Below, piece by piece: positions 14,981-23,622 of a stretch of DNA of 33,939 nt. The stretch is from NCBI GenBank assembly GCA_003280915.1, contig QCDL01000013.1, positions 1-33,939 on the forward strand, given 5' to 3'. This DNA comes from Prochlorococcus sp. AG-355-I04 (GTDB lineage Bacteria; Cyanobacteriota; Cyanobacteriia; PCC-6307; Cyanobiaceae). Every line of letters begins with the position of its first letter. The stretch's first letter is position 1. The notes beneath the pieces are model-generated. The model was not told where the DNA came from. It saw nothing but the letters and a program-made list of their open reading frames with translations, and ran no database searches. Both the position numbers and the translations under genes were made by a program.

Positions 14981-16093
14981 TCATTGAAAATAAGAAATAT
15001 ACTTATTGCCATTAATTCCAGCCCACCTAATTTTCCTTTTTCTGTCAAAAATGATTGTTGCAATTTCCATATCGGTTTTTACATACCTATTCACATAATT
15101 AAGAGAACGCTTTTCGATCGTATTTGATAAATTCTTGAATAATTTATCAGCTAAAGATTTATTAAATCTTTCAAGAAGTTGTAATGCATTCTCAAGATTA
15201 TCTAACTGAGATAATTCAACCATTATTTCAGGTGGCAACTTTTCTTGAACGGCTAGATAAACAAGAATCTCAATTCTTGCATCAGCTAAATGATTATGTG
15301 TATGAAAAATGCCGCCTGCTAATTTAATTAATTTCCCGTGATAACCAAAAAGAATTACAGTTTTAACTTTTTTTATTGCAGCATCAACTAATAATGGTCC
15401 TATCCAATTTCCAATTTTGATAATTGGCAAATTAACATTATGAGTTTTGGCCAAATTTAACCCATTTTCCCCAATAACAAATACAACTTCCCCTTTAAAG
15501 TCATTTTGAATTAACTTTGCTAGATTATTTTTTGCCTCTTCTAATTGATCAGGTGACGCACTGGAATAAGTCTCAGCAGAAGTACCAATAATAGATAATC
15601 CACCAACAATACCAAATGACTTATTACTAGTTCTTTCAGCTAAAAACGCTCCATTTGGGAAAATAATTTCTAATTTCAAATTAAAGCCGGCAGGAATACT
15701 TTCTAACAAATTTTCATATAAAACTTCTTTGGCAAAATTAGAAATGCATATCTCTGATGTATCTTCTTTTATGCCTACACCAGATCCTGCAATAATATTT
15801 ATTGGAATTGTTTGAACAGGATCATCAAAAGAAATTTTTTCTAAAGAGGCTATTGTCCATATCTCTAAGTTTTGTGTAATATCAAGATCTAAACCAGACT
15901 TTGCGAAGGTAATTCCTAATGCATGCGAGTCATCTTTAAGTAAGCCAACAGAATGAATCTCGATTTTTATTTCTTTTTTTTCATTAGGAATTTTTATTAG
16001 TTCATAATTCTTAAATGGAAACCCTACTAGTTTTTTTAATGCTGCCTTAGCAGCTCCAGCAACCCACAAAGGTAAAGAAAATCCTTTTTTCAA
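14981..16093 (-). CDS. cbiD: Cobalt-precorrin-5B (C1)-methyltransferase
   Basis: CbiD methylates C1 of cobalt-precorrin-5B with S-adenosylmethionine in the anaerobic-type cobalamin pathway; picocyanobacteria use it for pseudocobalamin (family knowledge). The 370 residues include the N-terminal block FSLPLWVAGAAKAALKKL, a central VGGLSIIGTSAETYSSAS block, and the conserved GNWIGPLLVDAA and LFGYHGKLIKLAGGIFHTH region with the HTHNHLADAR motif. The N-terminus lacks the TTGTCA-type motif of enterobacterial CbiD; I believe this is normal for the cyanobacterial form. It is divergent from the aminotransferase gene 60 bp away and sits upstream of guaA, a pairing that may be co-transcribed. Confidence 0.9.
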   Translation of the reverse strand: MKKGFSLPLWVAGAAKAALKKLVGFPFKNYELIKIPNEKKEIKIEIHSVGLLKDDSHALGITFAKSGLDLDITQNLEIWTIASLEKISFDDPVQTIPINIIAGSGVGIKEDTSEICISNFAKEVLYENLLESIPAGFNLKLEIIFPNGAFLAERTSNKSFGIVGGLSIIGTSAETYSSASPDQLEEAKNNLAKLIQNDFKGEVVFVIGENGLNLAKTHNVNLPIIKIGNWIGPLLVDAAIKKVKTVILFGYHGKLIKLAGGIFHTHNHLADARIEILVYLAVQEKLPPEIMVELSQLDNLENALQLLERFNKSLADKLFKNLSNTIEKRSLNYVNRYVKTDMEIATIIFDRKRKIRWAGINGNKYISYFQ

Positions 16094-16153
16094 ATCAAGT
16101 AATTGAAAAATATATAATGAGAACTAATCTAAGAATGACCTATTTAATAAAAA

Positions 16154-17317
16154 GTGGCCATACAACAAAAATTATCATTGATGATTCCTGGACCTACACC
16201 AGTTCCAGAAAAAGTTTTACAAGCATTAAGTAAGCATCCAATAGGCCATCGCAGTAAAGAATTTCAAGATCTAGTAGAGAGTACAACTAAAAATTTACAG
16301 TGGCTTCATCAAACTAAAAATGATGTTCTAACAATCACTGGTAGTGGGACTGCCGCAATGGAGGCTGGAATAATAAATACCTTATGTAGAGGAGATAAAG
16401 TAATTTGTGGAGAAAATGGAAAATTTGGCGAAAGATGGGTAAAAGTTGCTAAAGAATTTGGTCTGGAAGTAATAAAAATTGAGTCCGAATGGGGTACTCC
16501 GCTTGATCCAGAAGAATTCAAAAAGGTATTAGAGGAAGATAAGCAAAAAGAAATAAAGGCAGTTATTTTGACTCATTCTGAAACCTCAACTGGTGTAATC
16601 AATGATCTAGAAACTATAAGTTCATATATTCGCGAACACAACACAGCTTTATCAATTGTTGATTGCGTTACAAGTCTTGGAGCTTGCAATGTGCCGGTAG
16701 ATGAATGGGAATTAGATATTGTTGCTTCAGGATCACAGAAAGGATATATGATACCTCCCGGGCTTAGTTTTATATCAATGAGCCAAAAAGCATGGAAAGC
16801 TGCAGAAAAATCTAATTTACCAAAATTTTATTTAAATTTAAAATCCTACAGAAAAAGTCTTTTAAGCAACAGTAATCCATATACTCCAGCAGTTAATTTA
16901 GTTTTTGCTTTAGATGAAGCTCTAAAAATGATGAGAGAAGAGGGCTTAAATAACATTTTCCGAAGACATAATAAACATAAATTAGCAATGAGTAATGCTG
17001 TAAAAGCTTTAAATCTAAAATTATTTGCTGATGAAAAATATTTAAGTCCTTCAATTACTGCAATAAAAACTGAAGGAATTGATGCAGAAGAATTTAGAAA
17101 AACAATAAAGAATAATTTTGATATTTTACTTGCCGGTGGTCAAGATCATCTAAAGGGGAAAATATTCAGAGTTGGACATTTAGGTTATGTAAATGATAGA
17201 GATATTATAACGGTAGTTGCTGCTATGAGTAATACACTCCTCAACCTCGGTAAAATTACAGCCCAACAAGCTGGTGAAGCATTAGTTATGGCATCAAAAT
17301 ACCTAGAAAGAGATTAA
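16154..17317 (+). CDS. Class V aminotransferase (serine/alanine-glyoxylate type)
   Basis: PLP-dependent enzyme of the alanine-glyoxylate / serine-glyoxylate / serine-pyruvate aminotransferase group; in cyanobacteria such enzymes handle photorespiratory glyoxylate. The 387 residues begin with the family's MIPGPTPVPEKVL block. The cofactor region TGSGTAAMEA (about 62-71), the Asp of IVDCVTSLGA that holds the PLP ring nitrogen, and the Schiff-base Lys in SGSQKGYMIPPG are all present. The start is the GTG at 16154; an ATG at 16181 would remove nine residues right before the conserved block, and the ATG at 16135 is out of frame. Preferred amino donor cannot be read from the sequence. Confidence 0.88.
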   Translation: MAIQQKLSLMIPGPTPVPEKVLQALSKHPIGHRSKEFQDLVESTTKNLQWLHQTKNDVLTITGSGTAAMEAGIINTLCRGDKVICGENGKFGERWVKVAKEFGLEVIKIESEWGTPLDPEEFKKVLEEDKQKEIKAVILTHSETSTGVINDLETISSYIREHNTALSIVDCVTSLGACNVPVDEWELDIVASGSQKGYMIPPGLSFISMSQKAWKAAEKSNLPKFYLNLKSYRKSLLSNSNPYTPAVNLVFALDEALKMMREEGLNNIFRRHNKHKLAMSNAVKALNLKLFADEKYLSPSITAIKTEGIDAEEFRKTIKNNFDILLAGGQDHLKGKIFRVGHLGYVNDRDIITVVAAMSNTLLNLGKITAQQAGEALVMASKYLERD

Positions 17318-17318
17318 T

Positions 17319-17516
17319 TTAAGTACCTGGCTCTTCAACATTTCCACCTAATTCAACAATCTTTTTTCTAAGAACGATTGATTTTTTTTCATCACCTTTG
17401 GTTTGAGCTATTGCAAGAGCAAACTCTAATTTTTCAAGCTGGTGGCCACCCTCAACAAAAGATAATTTTTTCTTTATGCGGTTTTTATTATCTTTATAAG
17501 AAATTTGTGAAGACAT
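17319..17516 (-). CDS. Small conserved-looking hypothetical protein
   Basis: 65-residue basic protein, convergent with the aminotransferase and ending 1 bp from it. The N-terminal third is Lys-rich (KDNKNRIKKKL). The middle is helical (GGHQLEKLEFALAIAQTKGD), and the end is VLRKKIVELGGNVEEPGT. The ATG at 17516 is the only good start. No Cys, membrane segment or signal peptide. I recognise no family; the gene resembles the short single-copy hypotheticals common in picocyanobacteria. Moderately sure it is real because of its amphipathic composition and neat fit between neighbours. Confidence 0.6.
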   Translation of the reverse strand: MSSQISYKDNKNRIKKKLSFVEGGHQLEKLEFALAIAQTKGDEKKSIVLRKKIVELGGNVEEPGT

Positions 17517-17649
17517 AATAAATCATGCTTTACTTAATATTATGCCAACAAAAGGGGACATTACGAGAGGAAACTAAAAATATTATTTGACTATAAACTT
17601 AAACAAAAAAAATTTTTTCTAATATTATGATCAAAAATACTTGAAATTT

Positions 17650-18162
17650 ATGCCTAACATAAATCTAATCTATTATATTTTTGCAGGTTGTCTTTTTGGA
17701 GCTTTAGCTCTAAAAACAGGTATTCCTGCGGCTCCTCTAGCGGGTGCTTTAATAGGCACAAGCATACTTAGCATAAGTGGCAAAGTTGACATCGCAGAGT
17801 GGCCAATAGGAACAAGAACAATTTTAGAAATCGGAATTGGAACAGTCATTGGTACATCATTAACAAAAGACTCATTAGTGGATATTCAAAATTTATGGAG
17901 GCCAGCTATATTAATAACTTTTACTTTAGTTATTACTGGATTAGCAATTGGATTATGGACAAGCAGATTACTTAATATAGATATCATTACAACAATTCTA
18001 GGAGCTGCACCAGGAGGAATTAGCGGAATGAGTCTTGTAGGGTCTGAATACGGAGTGGGGCCTGCGGTAGCAACTTTACACGCTGTAAGATTGATTACTG
18101 TACTTTTAATTCTACCTTTAGTTGTGAAATGCTTGAATATATTTGGAGTGATTAAATCTTAA
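17650..18162 (+). CDS. AbrB-family membrane protein (half-length)
   Basis: 170-residue integral membrane protein with about five hydrophobic segments. The repeats of GxxxG type (GCLFGALALKTGIPAAPLAGALIG, quoted in parts as FGALALKTG and IPAAPLAGALIG) and the TTILGAAPGGISGMSLVGSEYG block with AVATLHAVRL match the AbrB duplication family (ammonia monooxygenase-like transporter/regulator). Most members contain two such units in about 350 residues; this protein is one unit, so it may dimerise. The ATG at 17650 is preferred over a TTG at 17641. No tight operon partner. Substrate unknown. Confidence 0.75.
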   Translation: MPNINLIYYIFAGCLFGALALKTGIPAAPLAGALIGTSILSISGKVDIAEWPIGTRTILEIGIGTVIGTSLTKDSLVDIQNLWRPAILITFTLVITGLAIGLWTSRLLNIDIITTILGAAPGGISGMSLVGSEYGVGPAVATLHAVRLITVLLILPLVVKCLNIFGVIKS

Positions 18163-18218
18163 ATTTCTATAGACATATTTACAAAAAAAGATATTTTTAA
18201 ATAGAAGATAAAAGCCAA

Positions 18219-18683
18219 ATGCAAAGATCAAAGAAGAAAAAACTAATACTATTAGCGTTGGGAATTTTTGCTCCTCTAACCTTTACTACGCCAAGAGTAA
18301 ATGCAAGTGCATTTGGAGCAGAAATTTTTTGTACTATGAGAGAAGGCGGAAATGACCATGAAAGTAGTTGGGATGCAGCTTACACATATATAAAAAAACA
18401 AAAAGGAGGATTCTTCAAAGTTTCACCTAAAAATGCAGCAGCGCAAATTACTGAAACAGTTATAAGAGAGAGAGAAAAATTTAGTTATTGCGTTGAATAT
18501 TTAGATAATCTTCATCCAAATAGAAAACTAATACGAGATTTAAAAAAAGAAGAAGAAAGAAAAGAAAAAGAAGCAATAGATAGAGAAAAGAAAAGAAAAA
18601 AATTAGAAAAAGAATTAGAAGAAGCTAATGAGGAAATTTCTGAAAACTTTACTGATGAAACACTTGATAGATATAGTTATTAA
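18219..18683 (+). CDS. Exported hypothetical protein with charged C-terminal helix
   Basis: 154 residues. A basic N-terminus and hydrophobic stretch (KKKKLILLALGIFAPLTF) followed by VNASA indicate a signal peptide cleaved about residue 30. The mature part has a small domain with two Cys (FCTMREGG and SYCVEYL) and the segment ESSWDAAYTYIKKQKGG. The last 45 residues are almost all Lys, Glu and Arg and should form a long single helix or coiled coil. I recall such exported proteins in marine picocyanobacteria but cannot name a function. Stands alone, 56 bp after the AbrB-like gene. Confidence 0.65.
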   Translation: MQRSKKKKLILLALGIFAPLTFTTPRVNASAFGAEIFCTMREGGNDHESSWDAAYTYIKKQKGGFFKVSPKNAAAQITETVIREREKFSYCVEYLDNLHPNRKLIRDLKKEEERKEKEAIDREKKRKKLEKELEEANEEISENFTDETLDRYSY

Positions 18684-18847
18684 TTGAGATTTGAGAAAGA
18701 TAATAATTTTTTCTAAATCAATTTAATAATATTTTGTATCTAAACACACTAAATCATATTTTTACCAGCAAACATAGGCTGAGAAGTATAAATAAATGTT
18801 GACTTTTAATATATTCAAGCGATTATTTATTTAACTAAATATTCTGA

Positions 18848-19246
18848 ATGCATATTAATGATGCGGTGTTTTTAGAGGATTTATGTCCTAAGTTCAGATT
18901 AAGACAATGGCGAAAATCTATTCATAGGTTTACAGGAAAGAGTTGTATATATTGCGGAAAAACTTCCGAATCTATTGACCATGTAATACCAAGAAGCCAA
19001 GGAGGCTTAAGTACAACAGAAAACTGTGTCCCGGCATGCCTTTCCTGTAATGGTGATAAATCAGATGAAAATGCTTTGTATTGGTATAGAAGACAAAAAT
19101 TTTATGATCCTCGAAGAGCAATGGCTATAAGAGCTTGGTTAGATGGAGATTTAAGACTAGCTATAAGATTACTGCAATGGGCTAATCCTAATTTTCAGGT
19201 TAATAAAAATAACGAAAAAGATGGATCAGAATACAGAGCAGCTTGA
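18848..19246 (+). CDS. HNH endonuclease domain protein
   Basis: 132 residues with a complete HNH nuclease core: zinc Cys pair CIYC (33, 36), D44-H45 in SIDHVIPRSQGG, N59 in TTENC, and the second Cys pair CLSC with N68 (CLSCNGDKSD). Around it lie a basic N-terminal arm (FRLRQWRKSIHRF) and a C-terminal extension (YDPRRAMAIRAWLDGDLRLA) that could bind DNA. The single-domain form is common both in cyanobacterial genomes and in phages, homing elements and defence loci. No intron, phage gene or partner subunit is seen next to it. A TTGACT box (18799-18804) 17 bp before ATTATT may be its promoter. Confidence 0.82.
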   Translation: MHINDAVFLEDLCPKFRLRQWRKSIHRFTGKSCIYCGKTSESIDHVIPRSQGGLSTTENCVPACLSCNGDKSDENALYWYRRQKFYDPRRAMAIRAWLDGDLRLAIRLLQWANPNFQVNKNNEKDGSEYRAA

Positions 19247-19477
19247 TTACCAAACATTACATATTTTTCTAGCGTTATAACTCTCGCATATATTTTCCAA
19301 TTCTCTTGGCGATTCTGGGAATATTAAAATTGTCGATAATGAAATGAGAAGTACAAATAGTTTTTGATAGACTTTAAAGTTAATAAAACTGATTTCTTTT
19401 TCTTTAAGACGACTATAACTTTTGCTAATGCAATAAGTTTTTAATTCTAATTCAGGTTCAAGAACTGTCTTCATCAT
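19247..19477 (-). CDS. Small hypothetical protein with one hydrophobic segment
   Basis: 76 residues, convergent with the HNH gene and directly abutting it. A polar N-terminal half is followed by a hydrophobic segment (LFVLLISLSTILIF, about 40-53) and a short tail with two Cys (NICESYNARKICNVW). The tail has the look of small exported Prochlorococcus proteins with paired Cys; the hydrophobic segment may be an internal signal anchor. An ATG one codon later is equally possible as start. No family recognised; reality of the gene is likely but not certain. Confidence 0.5.
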   Translation of the reverse strand: MMKTVLEPELELKTYCISKSYSRLKEKEISFINFKVYQKLFVLLISLSTILIFPESPRELENICESYNARKICNVW

Positions 19478-19508
19478 TAATAATACATATGTACTACTTT
19501 AGCATCGC

Positions 19509-20387
19509 ATGAAGAACCCCGCAAGTTCACTAAATAGTAAAAGTAAATTTTTAATCTTCGGATGTGGTTTCAGCGGTAGTTTCTTTGCAAAAAAAATTAG
19601 GCAATTAGGTTATACCGCTTTAACAAGTTCGAGATCTGCAAAAAAAGATCCAGATAGTTTCATATTCAACAGCGAAATCGGTATTATTCCTAGTAAAAAA
19701 ACTTTTGATGGAGTCACGCATATTCTTAGTTGCATACCTCCCGACAAGAATGGAAAAGATCCAGTATTAAGCAGTCTTAAAGATCAGTTAAAAAGTTTAT
19801 CCCTTGAATGGGTTGGCTACTTATCGACAACAGGAGTTTACGGGAATACCAAGGGTGATTGGGTTTCTGAAATTGATAATCCAAATCCTTTTCAAGAAAG
19901 AAGTCATAAGAGATTAAATTGTGAAAAAGAATGGCTTGAATCCGGTTTACCTGTACAGATTTTTAGGTTACCTGGTATTTATGGACCTGGACGATCCACT
20001 TTTGAAGCAATAAAAAATAAAAAAGTTCGTGTTATTTCTAAAAAAAATCAGGTATTTTCAAGAATTCATGTTGCTGACATTACTAATGCAATTATTTATC
20101 TATTACAAAATAAAAATTCCTTAAAGTTTTATCAGATTATTAATATTGCAGATGATCAACCCTGTTCTCAAATAGAAGTTATTCAATATTGCTACGATTT
20201 ACTTGGCCTAACAATGCCAAGGCCAATGTTATTTGAAGATGCAAAAAAAGAATTATCACCTATCGCTCAATCTTTTTGGGTGGAAAATAGAAGAGTTTCT
20301 AATAAACTTTTATGCGAAACACTCGGATATAAACTAATTTATAAAAACTATAAAATAGGTTTAAAAAATTGCTATTTCAATAGTTAA
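19509..20387 (+). CDS. NAD(P)-dependent epimerase/dehydratase-like SDR protein
   Basis: 292-residue extended short-chain dehydrogenase fold. The Rossmann start LIFGCGFSGSFFAKKI (GxGxxG type, about 14-29) binds NAD(P). The active-site block YLSTTGVYGNTKGDWV contains the Tyr-xxx-Lys pair (YGNTK). FRLPGIYGPGRS and RIHVADITNAI are typical of the YeeZ / nucleoside-sugar epimerase group. The sugar or other substrate cannot be deduced. It lies 22 bp upstream of pdxA on the same strand, so the two are probably co-transcribed, though no shared pathway is evident. Confidence 0.82.
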   Translation: MKNPASSLNSKSKFLIFGCGFSGSFFAKKIRQLGYTALTSSRSAKKDPDSFIFNSEIGIIPSKKTFDGVTHILSCIPPDKNGKDPVLSSLKDQLKSLSLEWVGYLSTTGVYGNTKGDWVSEIDNPNPFQERSHKRLNCEKEWLESGLPVQIFRLPGIYGPGRSTFEAIKNKKVRVISKKNQVFSRIHVADITNAIIYLLQNKNSLKFYQIINIADDQPCSQIEVIQYCYDLLGLTMPRPMLFEDAKKELSPIAQSFWVENRRVSNKLLCETLGYKLIYKNYKIGLKNCYFNS

Positions 20388-20409
20388 AAAATAAATTTAA
20401 AAACTCTTT

Positions 20410-21444
20410 ATGAATTTTCAGAATACAAAAAAGGATTTGAAGGTAGTAATAAGCGTGGGAGATGAGTCAGGTATTGGACCCGAAATAATTTTAAAAGCAC
20501 TTTGTTCTAATGAGATATCAGAAAATATTGACTTTATATTGGTAGGATCAAAAAGAAATTTACAAAATACGTACAAAAACCTTAGATCCCTAGGATTAAA
20601 AAATCTTGCAAATCCTAAAGATTTAAAGATACATGATCTCGAAATTTCCTCAGCAGGTAATGATTCTAAATCAAGTTATGGTAATTCAAGTTTCTATTAC
20701 TTAACAAAAGCAATTGAACTTGTAAAACAACATCCTAATTCAGCACTTGTAACTGGACCAATCTGCAAGAAATCATGGTCACTATCAGGTCATTATTTCT
20801 CTGGTCAAACTGAAGTATTAGCAAAATCGTGTGGAGTTAAAAATGTTGGAATGTTATTCACAGCAAAATCACCAATCACAGGATGGAGATTCAATACGCT
20901 ACTAGCTACTACTCACGTAGCTCTTTGTGAGGTTCCCAATCAATTAACTACAGAATTAATCCATTCAAAACTAGACCTTTTCAAAGATTTTTGTAATACC
21001 TATATTGATAAACCTATTTTAAAAGTTGCAGGATTAAACCCTCATGCTGGCGAAGAGGGAATTTTGGGTAGTGAAGAAAAAGATTGGCTCAATGATGCAT
21101 TGATTGCTTGGAATGAAAACAATAGAGGTGTTAAATTATTAGGCCCTTTATCCCCAGATAGTTGCTGGAATTCTTCCGTAAAAGCATGGAATTACAAAGA
21201 TGCGGAAAAGCATGATGGCATTCTTGCTATGTATCATGATCAAGGTTTAATACCAATGAAAATAATAGCTCTTAATTACTCAGTAAACACTACAATCGGT
21301 TTACCTTTTATAAGAACATCTCCAGATCATGGAACAGGATTTGATATTGCTGGTAAAGGAATTGCTCAATCTCAGAGCATGATTGAAGCTATTAAAGCTG
21401 CCGTAGAAATGACTAAAAATTCAAGACTGCTTAACACGCATTAA
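20410..21444 (+). CDS. pdxA: 4-hydroxythreonine-4-phosphate dehydrogenase
   Basis: NAD-dependent, metal-dependent enzyme of pyridoxal 5'-phosphate synthesis. The 344 residues have the family blocks in order: GDESGIGPEIILKAL at the start, VTGPICKKSW, ATTHVAL (metal His), GLNPHAGEEG (metal His), AMYHDQGLIPMK (metal His) and FIRTSPDHGTGFDIAGKG. The usual GHTE motif reads GQTE here; this may be the normal cyanobacterial variant, which I cannot verify. The last 24 bp overlap the end of accB on the other strand, tail to tail. Confidence 0.93.
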   Translation: MNFQNTKKDLKVVISVGDESGIGPEIILKALCSNEISENIDFILVGSKRNLQNTYKNLRSLGLKNLANPKDLKIHDLEISSAGNDSKSSYGNSSFYYLTKAIELVKQHPNSALVTGPICKKSWSLSGHYFSGQTEVLAKSCGVKNVGMLFTAKSPITGWRFNTLLATTHVALCEVPNQLTTELIHSKLDLFKDFCNTYIDKPILKVAGLNPHAGEEGILGSEEKDWLNDALIAWNENNRGVKLLGPLSPDSCWNSSVKAWNYKDAEKHDGILAMYHDQGLIPMKIIALNYSVNTTIGLPFIRTSPDHGTGFDIAGKGIAQSQSMIEAIKAAVEMTKNSRLLNTH

Positions 21445-21927
21445 AACTTGACCAAATTCAACTGGGGTTCCATTTTCAACGAGAATCTCTACTATTTCAG
21501 CATTAAATTCAGATTCAATTTCATTCATCAACTTCATAGCTTCCAAAATGCAAATAGTTTGACCGACCTTAACATTATTCCCTATTTCCACAAATGGCTC
21601 TTCACCAGGCGCTGCAGCTCTATAAAATGTCCCAACCATAGGAGAAGTTATTTCAGTTAGATCAGAGCGTCCTGGGGGTGCCACCTGAGGTACTTCAGGC
21701 TCATTAACAACAGGAAGATTATCATTAATAGTTTTTTGATTAGCAATTGTCTGCTTATCAAATGAAGTATTAGATACTAAATTATTAATAACTTGATTCT
21801 GATCAAATACGTTCCTTTTTATTTCGAGTTTAAAATCTTCTCCCTCTAGCGAGAACTCTTGTATATCACTTGTAGAGATTTTCTCTATTAAGCGATCTAA
21901 ATCATCATGATCTAATTTCATAGCCAT
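21421..21927 (-). CDS. accB: Biotin carboxyl carrier protein of acetyl-CoA carboxylase
   Basis: Carries the biotin that is carboxylated by AccC and used to make malonyl-CoA for fatty acid synthesis. The 168 residues show an N-terminal helical part (MKLDHDDLDRLIEKI), a flexible Pro-rich linker (about 75-95) and the C-terminal biotinyl domain (about 90-166) with the biotinylation motif EAMKLMNEIE. Its start codon overlaps the efp stop codon (TAATG), so the pair is translationally coupled, an arrangement common in cyanobacteria. The 3' end overlaps pdxA by 24 bp. Confidence 0.95.
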   Translation of the reverse strand: MAMKLDHDDLDRLIEKISTSDIQEFSLEGEDFKLEIKRNVFDQNQVINNLVSNTSFDKQTIANQKTINDNLPVVNEPEVPQVAPPGRSDLTEITSPMVGTFYRAAAPGEEPFVEIGNNVKVGQTICILEAMKLMNEIESEFNAEIVEILVENGTPVEFGQVLMRVKQS

Positions 21928-22487
21928 TAATTTTCACGTCCAAGATAACTGTCATTACGAGTATCAACTTTAATCATTTCTCCCACAGAAATAAATAAAG
22001 GAACCATAACTTGAGCACCTGTTTCTAGAATAGCTGGTTTAGTGCCCCCACTAGCAGTATCACCTTTAACTCCAGGATCAGTCTCTGTAACTTTCAAAGT
22101 AATAGATATTGGAAGTTCTACTTCTAAAATTTTACCATTATGAAAAATTACATTAACCTCCATTCCCTCTTTTAAATACTTTGCACCTTTACCAATTTGT
22201 TCAGAGGTGAGTCTTGTCTCTTCAAAACTTGTCATGTCCATAAAAACATAATCACCAGACTCCACATAAGTATGCTGCAGGTTAGACTTCTCAAGGATAG
22301 CCTGCTGTACTGATTCTCCGGCTCGAAAAGTTTTTTCAACCACGTTGCCGCTTTGAACTGATTTTAATTTTGTTCGCACGAAAGCAGAACCCTTGCCAGG
22401 CTTGACATGTAGAAATTCTACAACACGCCAAACTTGTCCATCCAATTCGATGGTAGTACCTGTGCGAAAATCGTTACTGGAAATCAT
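21927..22487 (-). CDS. efp: Translation elongation factor P
   Basis: Relieves ribosome stalling at polyproline stretches. I start the gene at the ATG at 22487, giving [14 protein letters not shown] and 186 residues, the normal EF-P length. An upstream in-frame ATG at 22523 would add 12 residues without similarity. The first domain holds the modification loop [10 protein letters not shown]; the second and third OB-type domains follow, with the conserved end near [11 protein letters not shown]. First gene of the efp-accB pair and divergent from the cyclophilin gene, 43 bp away. Confidence 0.95.
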   Translation of the reverse strand: MISSNDFRTGTTIELDGQVWRVVEFLHVKPGKGSAFVRTKLKSVQSGNVVEKTFRAGESVQQAILEKSNLQHTYVESGDYVFMDMTSFEETRLTSEQIGKGAKYLKEGMEVNVIFHNGKILEVELPISITLKVTETDPGVKGDTASGGTKPAILETGAQVMVPLFISVGEMIKVDTRNDSYLGREN

Positions 22488-22530
22488 TCCTGTATTACAT
22501 CCCCAAGGATCATAAACCTGCAAGAGTGCT

Positions 22531-23622
22531 ATGCAAAAATTCTTATCAAATCAGAACAAACTTTTCTTAATTTTATCGATTGTAATTTTACAGGTTTTTC
22601 TCTTAAAACCTATTCAAGTATTAGCTGATTTACCTACTGGAAATGCAGTAAAAGACCCTAGTGCAATCCTCAGAAACGCACTCCCTATCAAGCAAGTTGA
22701 GTTGCAAGAACTTCAACACAAATTAGAAGACACTAGTGACCTCGTAAGAGGAGGAAGATGGCCCGCTCTTATAAAAACTGTTACAAAATGTCAATCTTTA
22801 CTAAAAAAATACCAGAGTAAAATTATTCAAGAATTACCAAACGATAAAAAGACAATTGCTGAAAAAACATTTTTAGAGCTCAAAGAAAATTTTGATAGTC
22901 TTCAAGATTTCTCTAAATCAAAGGATAAATACTCATTTATAGCGACCCGAAGAGATGCTTTGGATAAAATAGGTGGATTAGAAGAATATTTTCTACCAAA
23001 TGAATTTCCATACTCTATTCCCCAAGAATTTGATAATTTACCTAGATTACTTGGCAGAGCAAAAGTCAATATAAAAACCTCCAAAGGTGATATGCAAGCT
23101 ATAGTGGATGGATTTAACGCGCCACTTACAGCAGGAGCATTTATAGATTTATCTTCAAAAAATTTCTACAAAGATTTACCAATCAATAGAGCAGAAGAAT
23201 TTTTTGTACTGCAAACAGGTGATCCAATTGGGGAAGATATTGGTTACTTAGATCCTGAAACTAACGAAGAACGTCACGTTCCCTTAGAAATTAGAATTCC
23301 TGATGAAAAAGATACTTTTTATAATCAAACTTTTGAAGATTTAGGTCTTTATACAGAGACGCCAACATTACCTTTTGCAACACTTGGAACTCTGGGATGG
23401 TCCCATTCAAATACCGCAGTTGATGATGGCTCATCGCAATTTTTCTTCTTTTTATATGAAGCAGAATTAAATCCAGCAGGTCGCAATTTAATTGACGGGA
23501 GGAATGCTGCCTTTGGTTACGTTATAGATGGATTTGATGTATTAGAAGAGCTAACTAAAGATGACACAATAATTTCAATTAATGTTTTAGAAGGGATTGA
23601 GAACCTCAAATTAAATGCATAA
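22531..23622 (+). CDS. Exported cyclophilin-type peptidyl-prolyl isomerase
   Basis: 363 residues with an N-terminal signal ([21 protein letters not shown], cleavage near 32 before DLPTGNAV; quoted here in part as [10 protein letters not shown]). A helical domain (about 35-180) precedes a cyclophilin domain (about 185-355), an architecture like thylakoid-lumen TLP40/CYP38-type proteins. The cyclophilin part shows [11 protein letters not shown]-like entry ([16 protein letters not shown]), FFVLQTGDP, and [28 protein letters not shown], of which SSQFFFFL and [12 protein letters not shown] are typical. Probably acts on photosynthetic proteins in the lumen or periplasm (inference). Its end overlaps thiL by 8 bp. 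Confidence 0.87.
   Translation: MQKFLSNQNKLFLILSIVILQVFLLKPIQVLADLPTGNAVKDPSAILRNALPIKQVELQELQHKLEDTSDLVRGGRWPALIKTVTKCQSLLKKYQSKIIQELPNDKKTIAEKTFLELKENFDSLQDFSKSKDKYSFIATRRDALDKIGGLEEYFLPNEFPYSIPQEFDNLPRLLGRAKVNIKTSKGDMQAIVDGFNAPLTAGAFIDLSSKNFYKDLPINRAEEFFVLQTGDPIGEDIGYLDPETNEERHVPLEIRIPDEKDTFYNQTFEDLGLYTETPTLPFATLGTLGWSHSNTAVDDGSSQFFFFLYEAELNPAGRNLIDGRNAAFGYVIDGFDVLEELTKDDTIISINVLEGIENLKLNA

Noticed and set aside
20750-20850. GQTE in place of GHTE as a sign of inactive PdxA
   Set aside because: All three metal-binding His blocks are intact, and the change may be the normal cyanobacterial variant; too weak for a finding.
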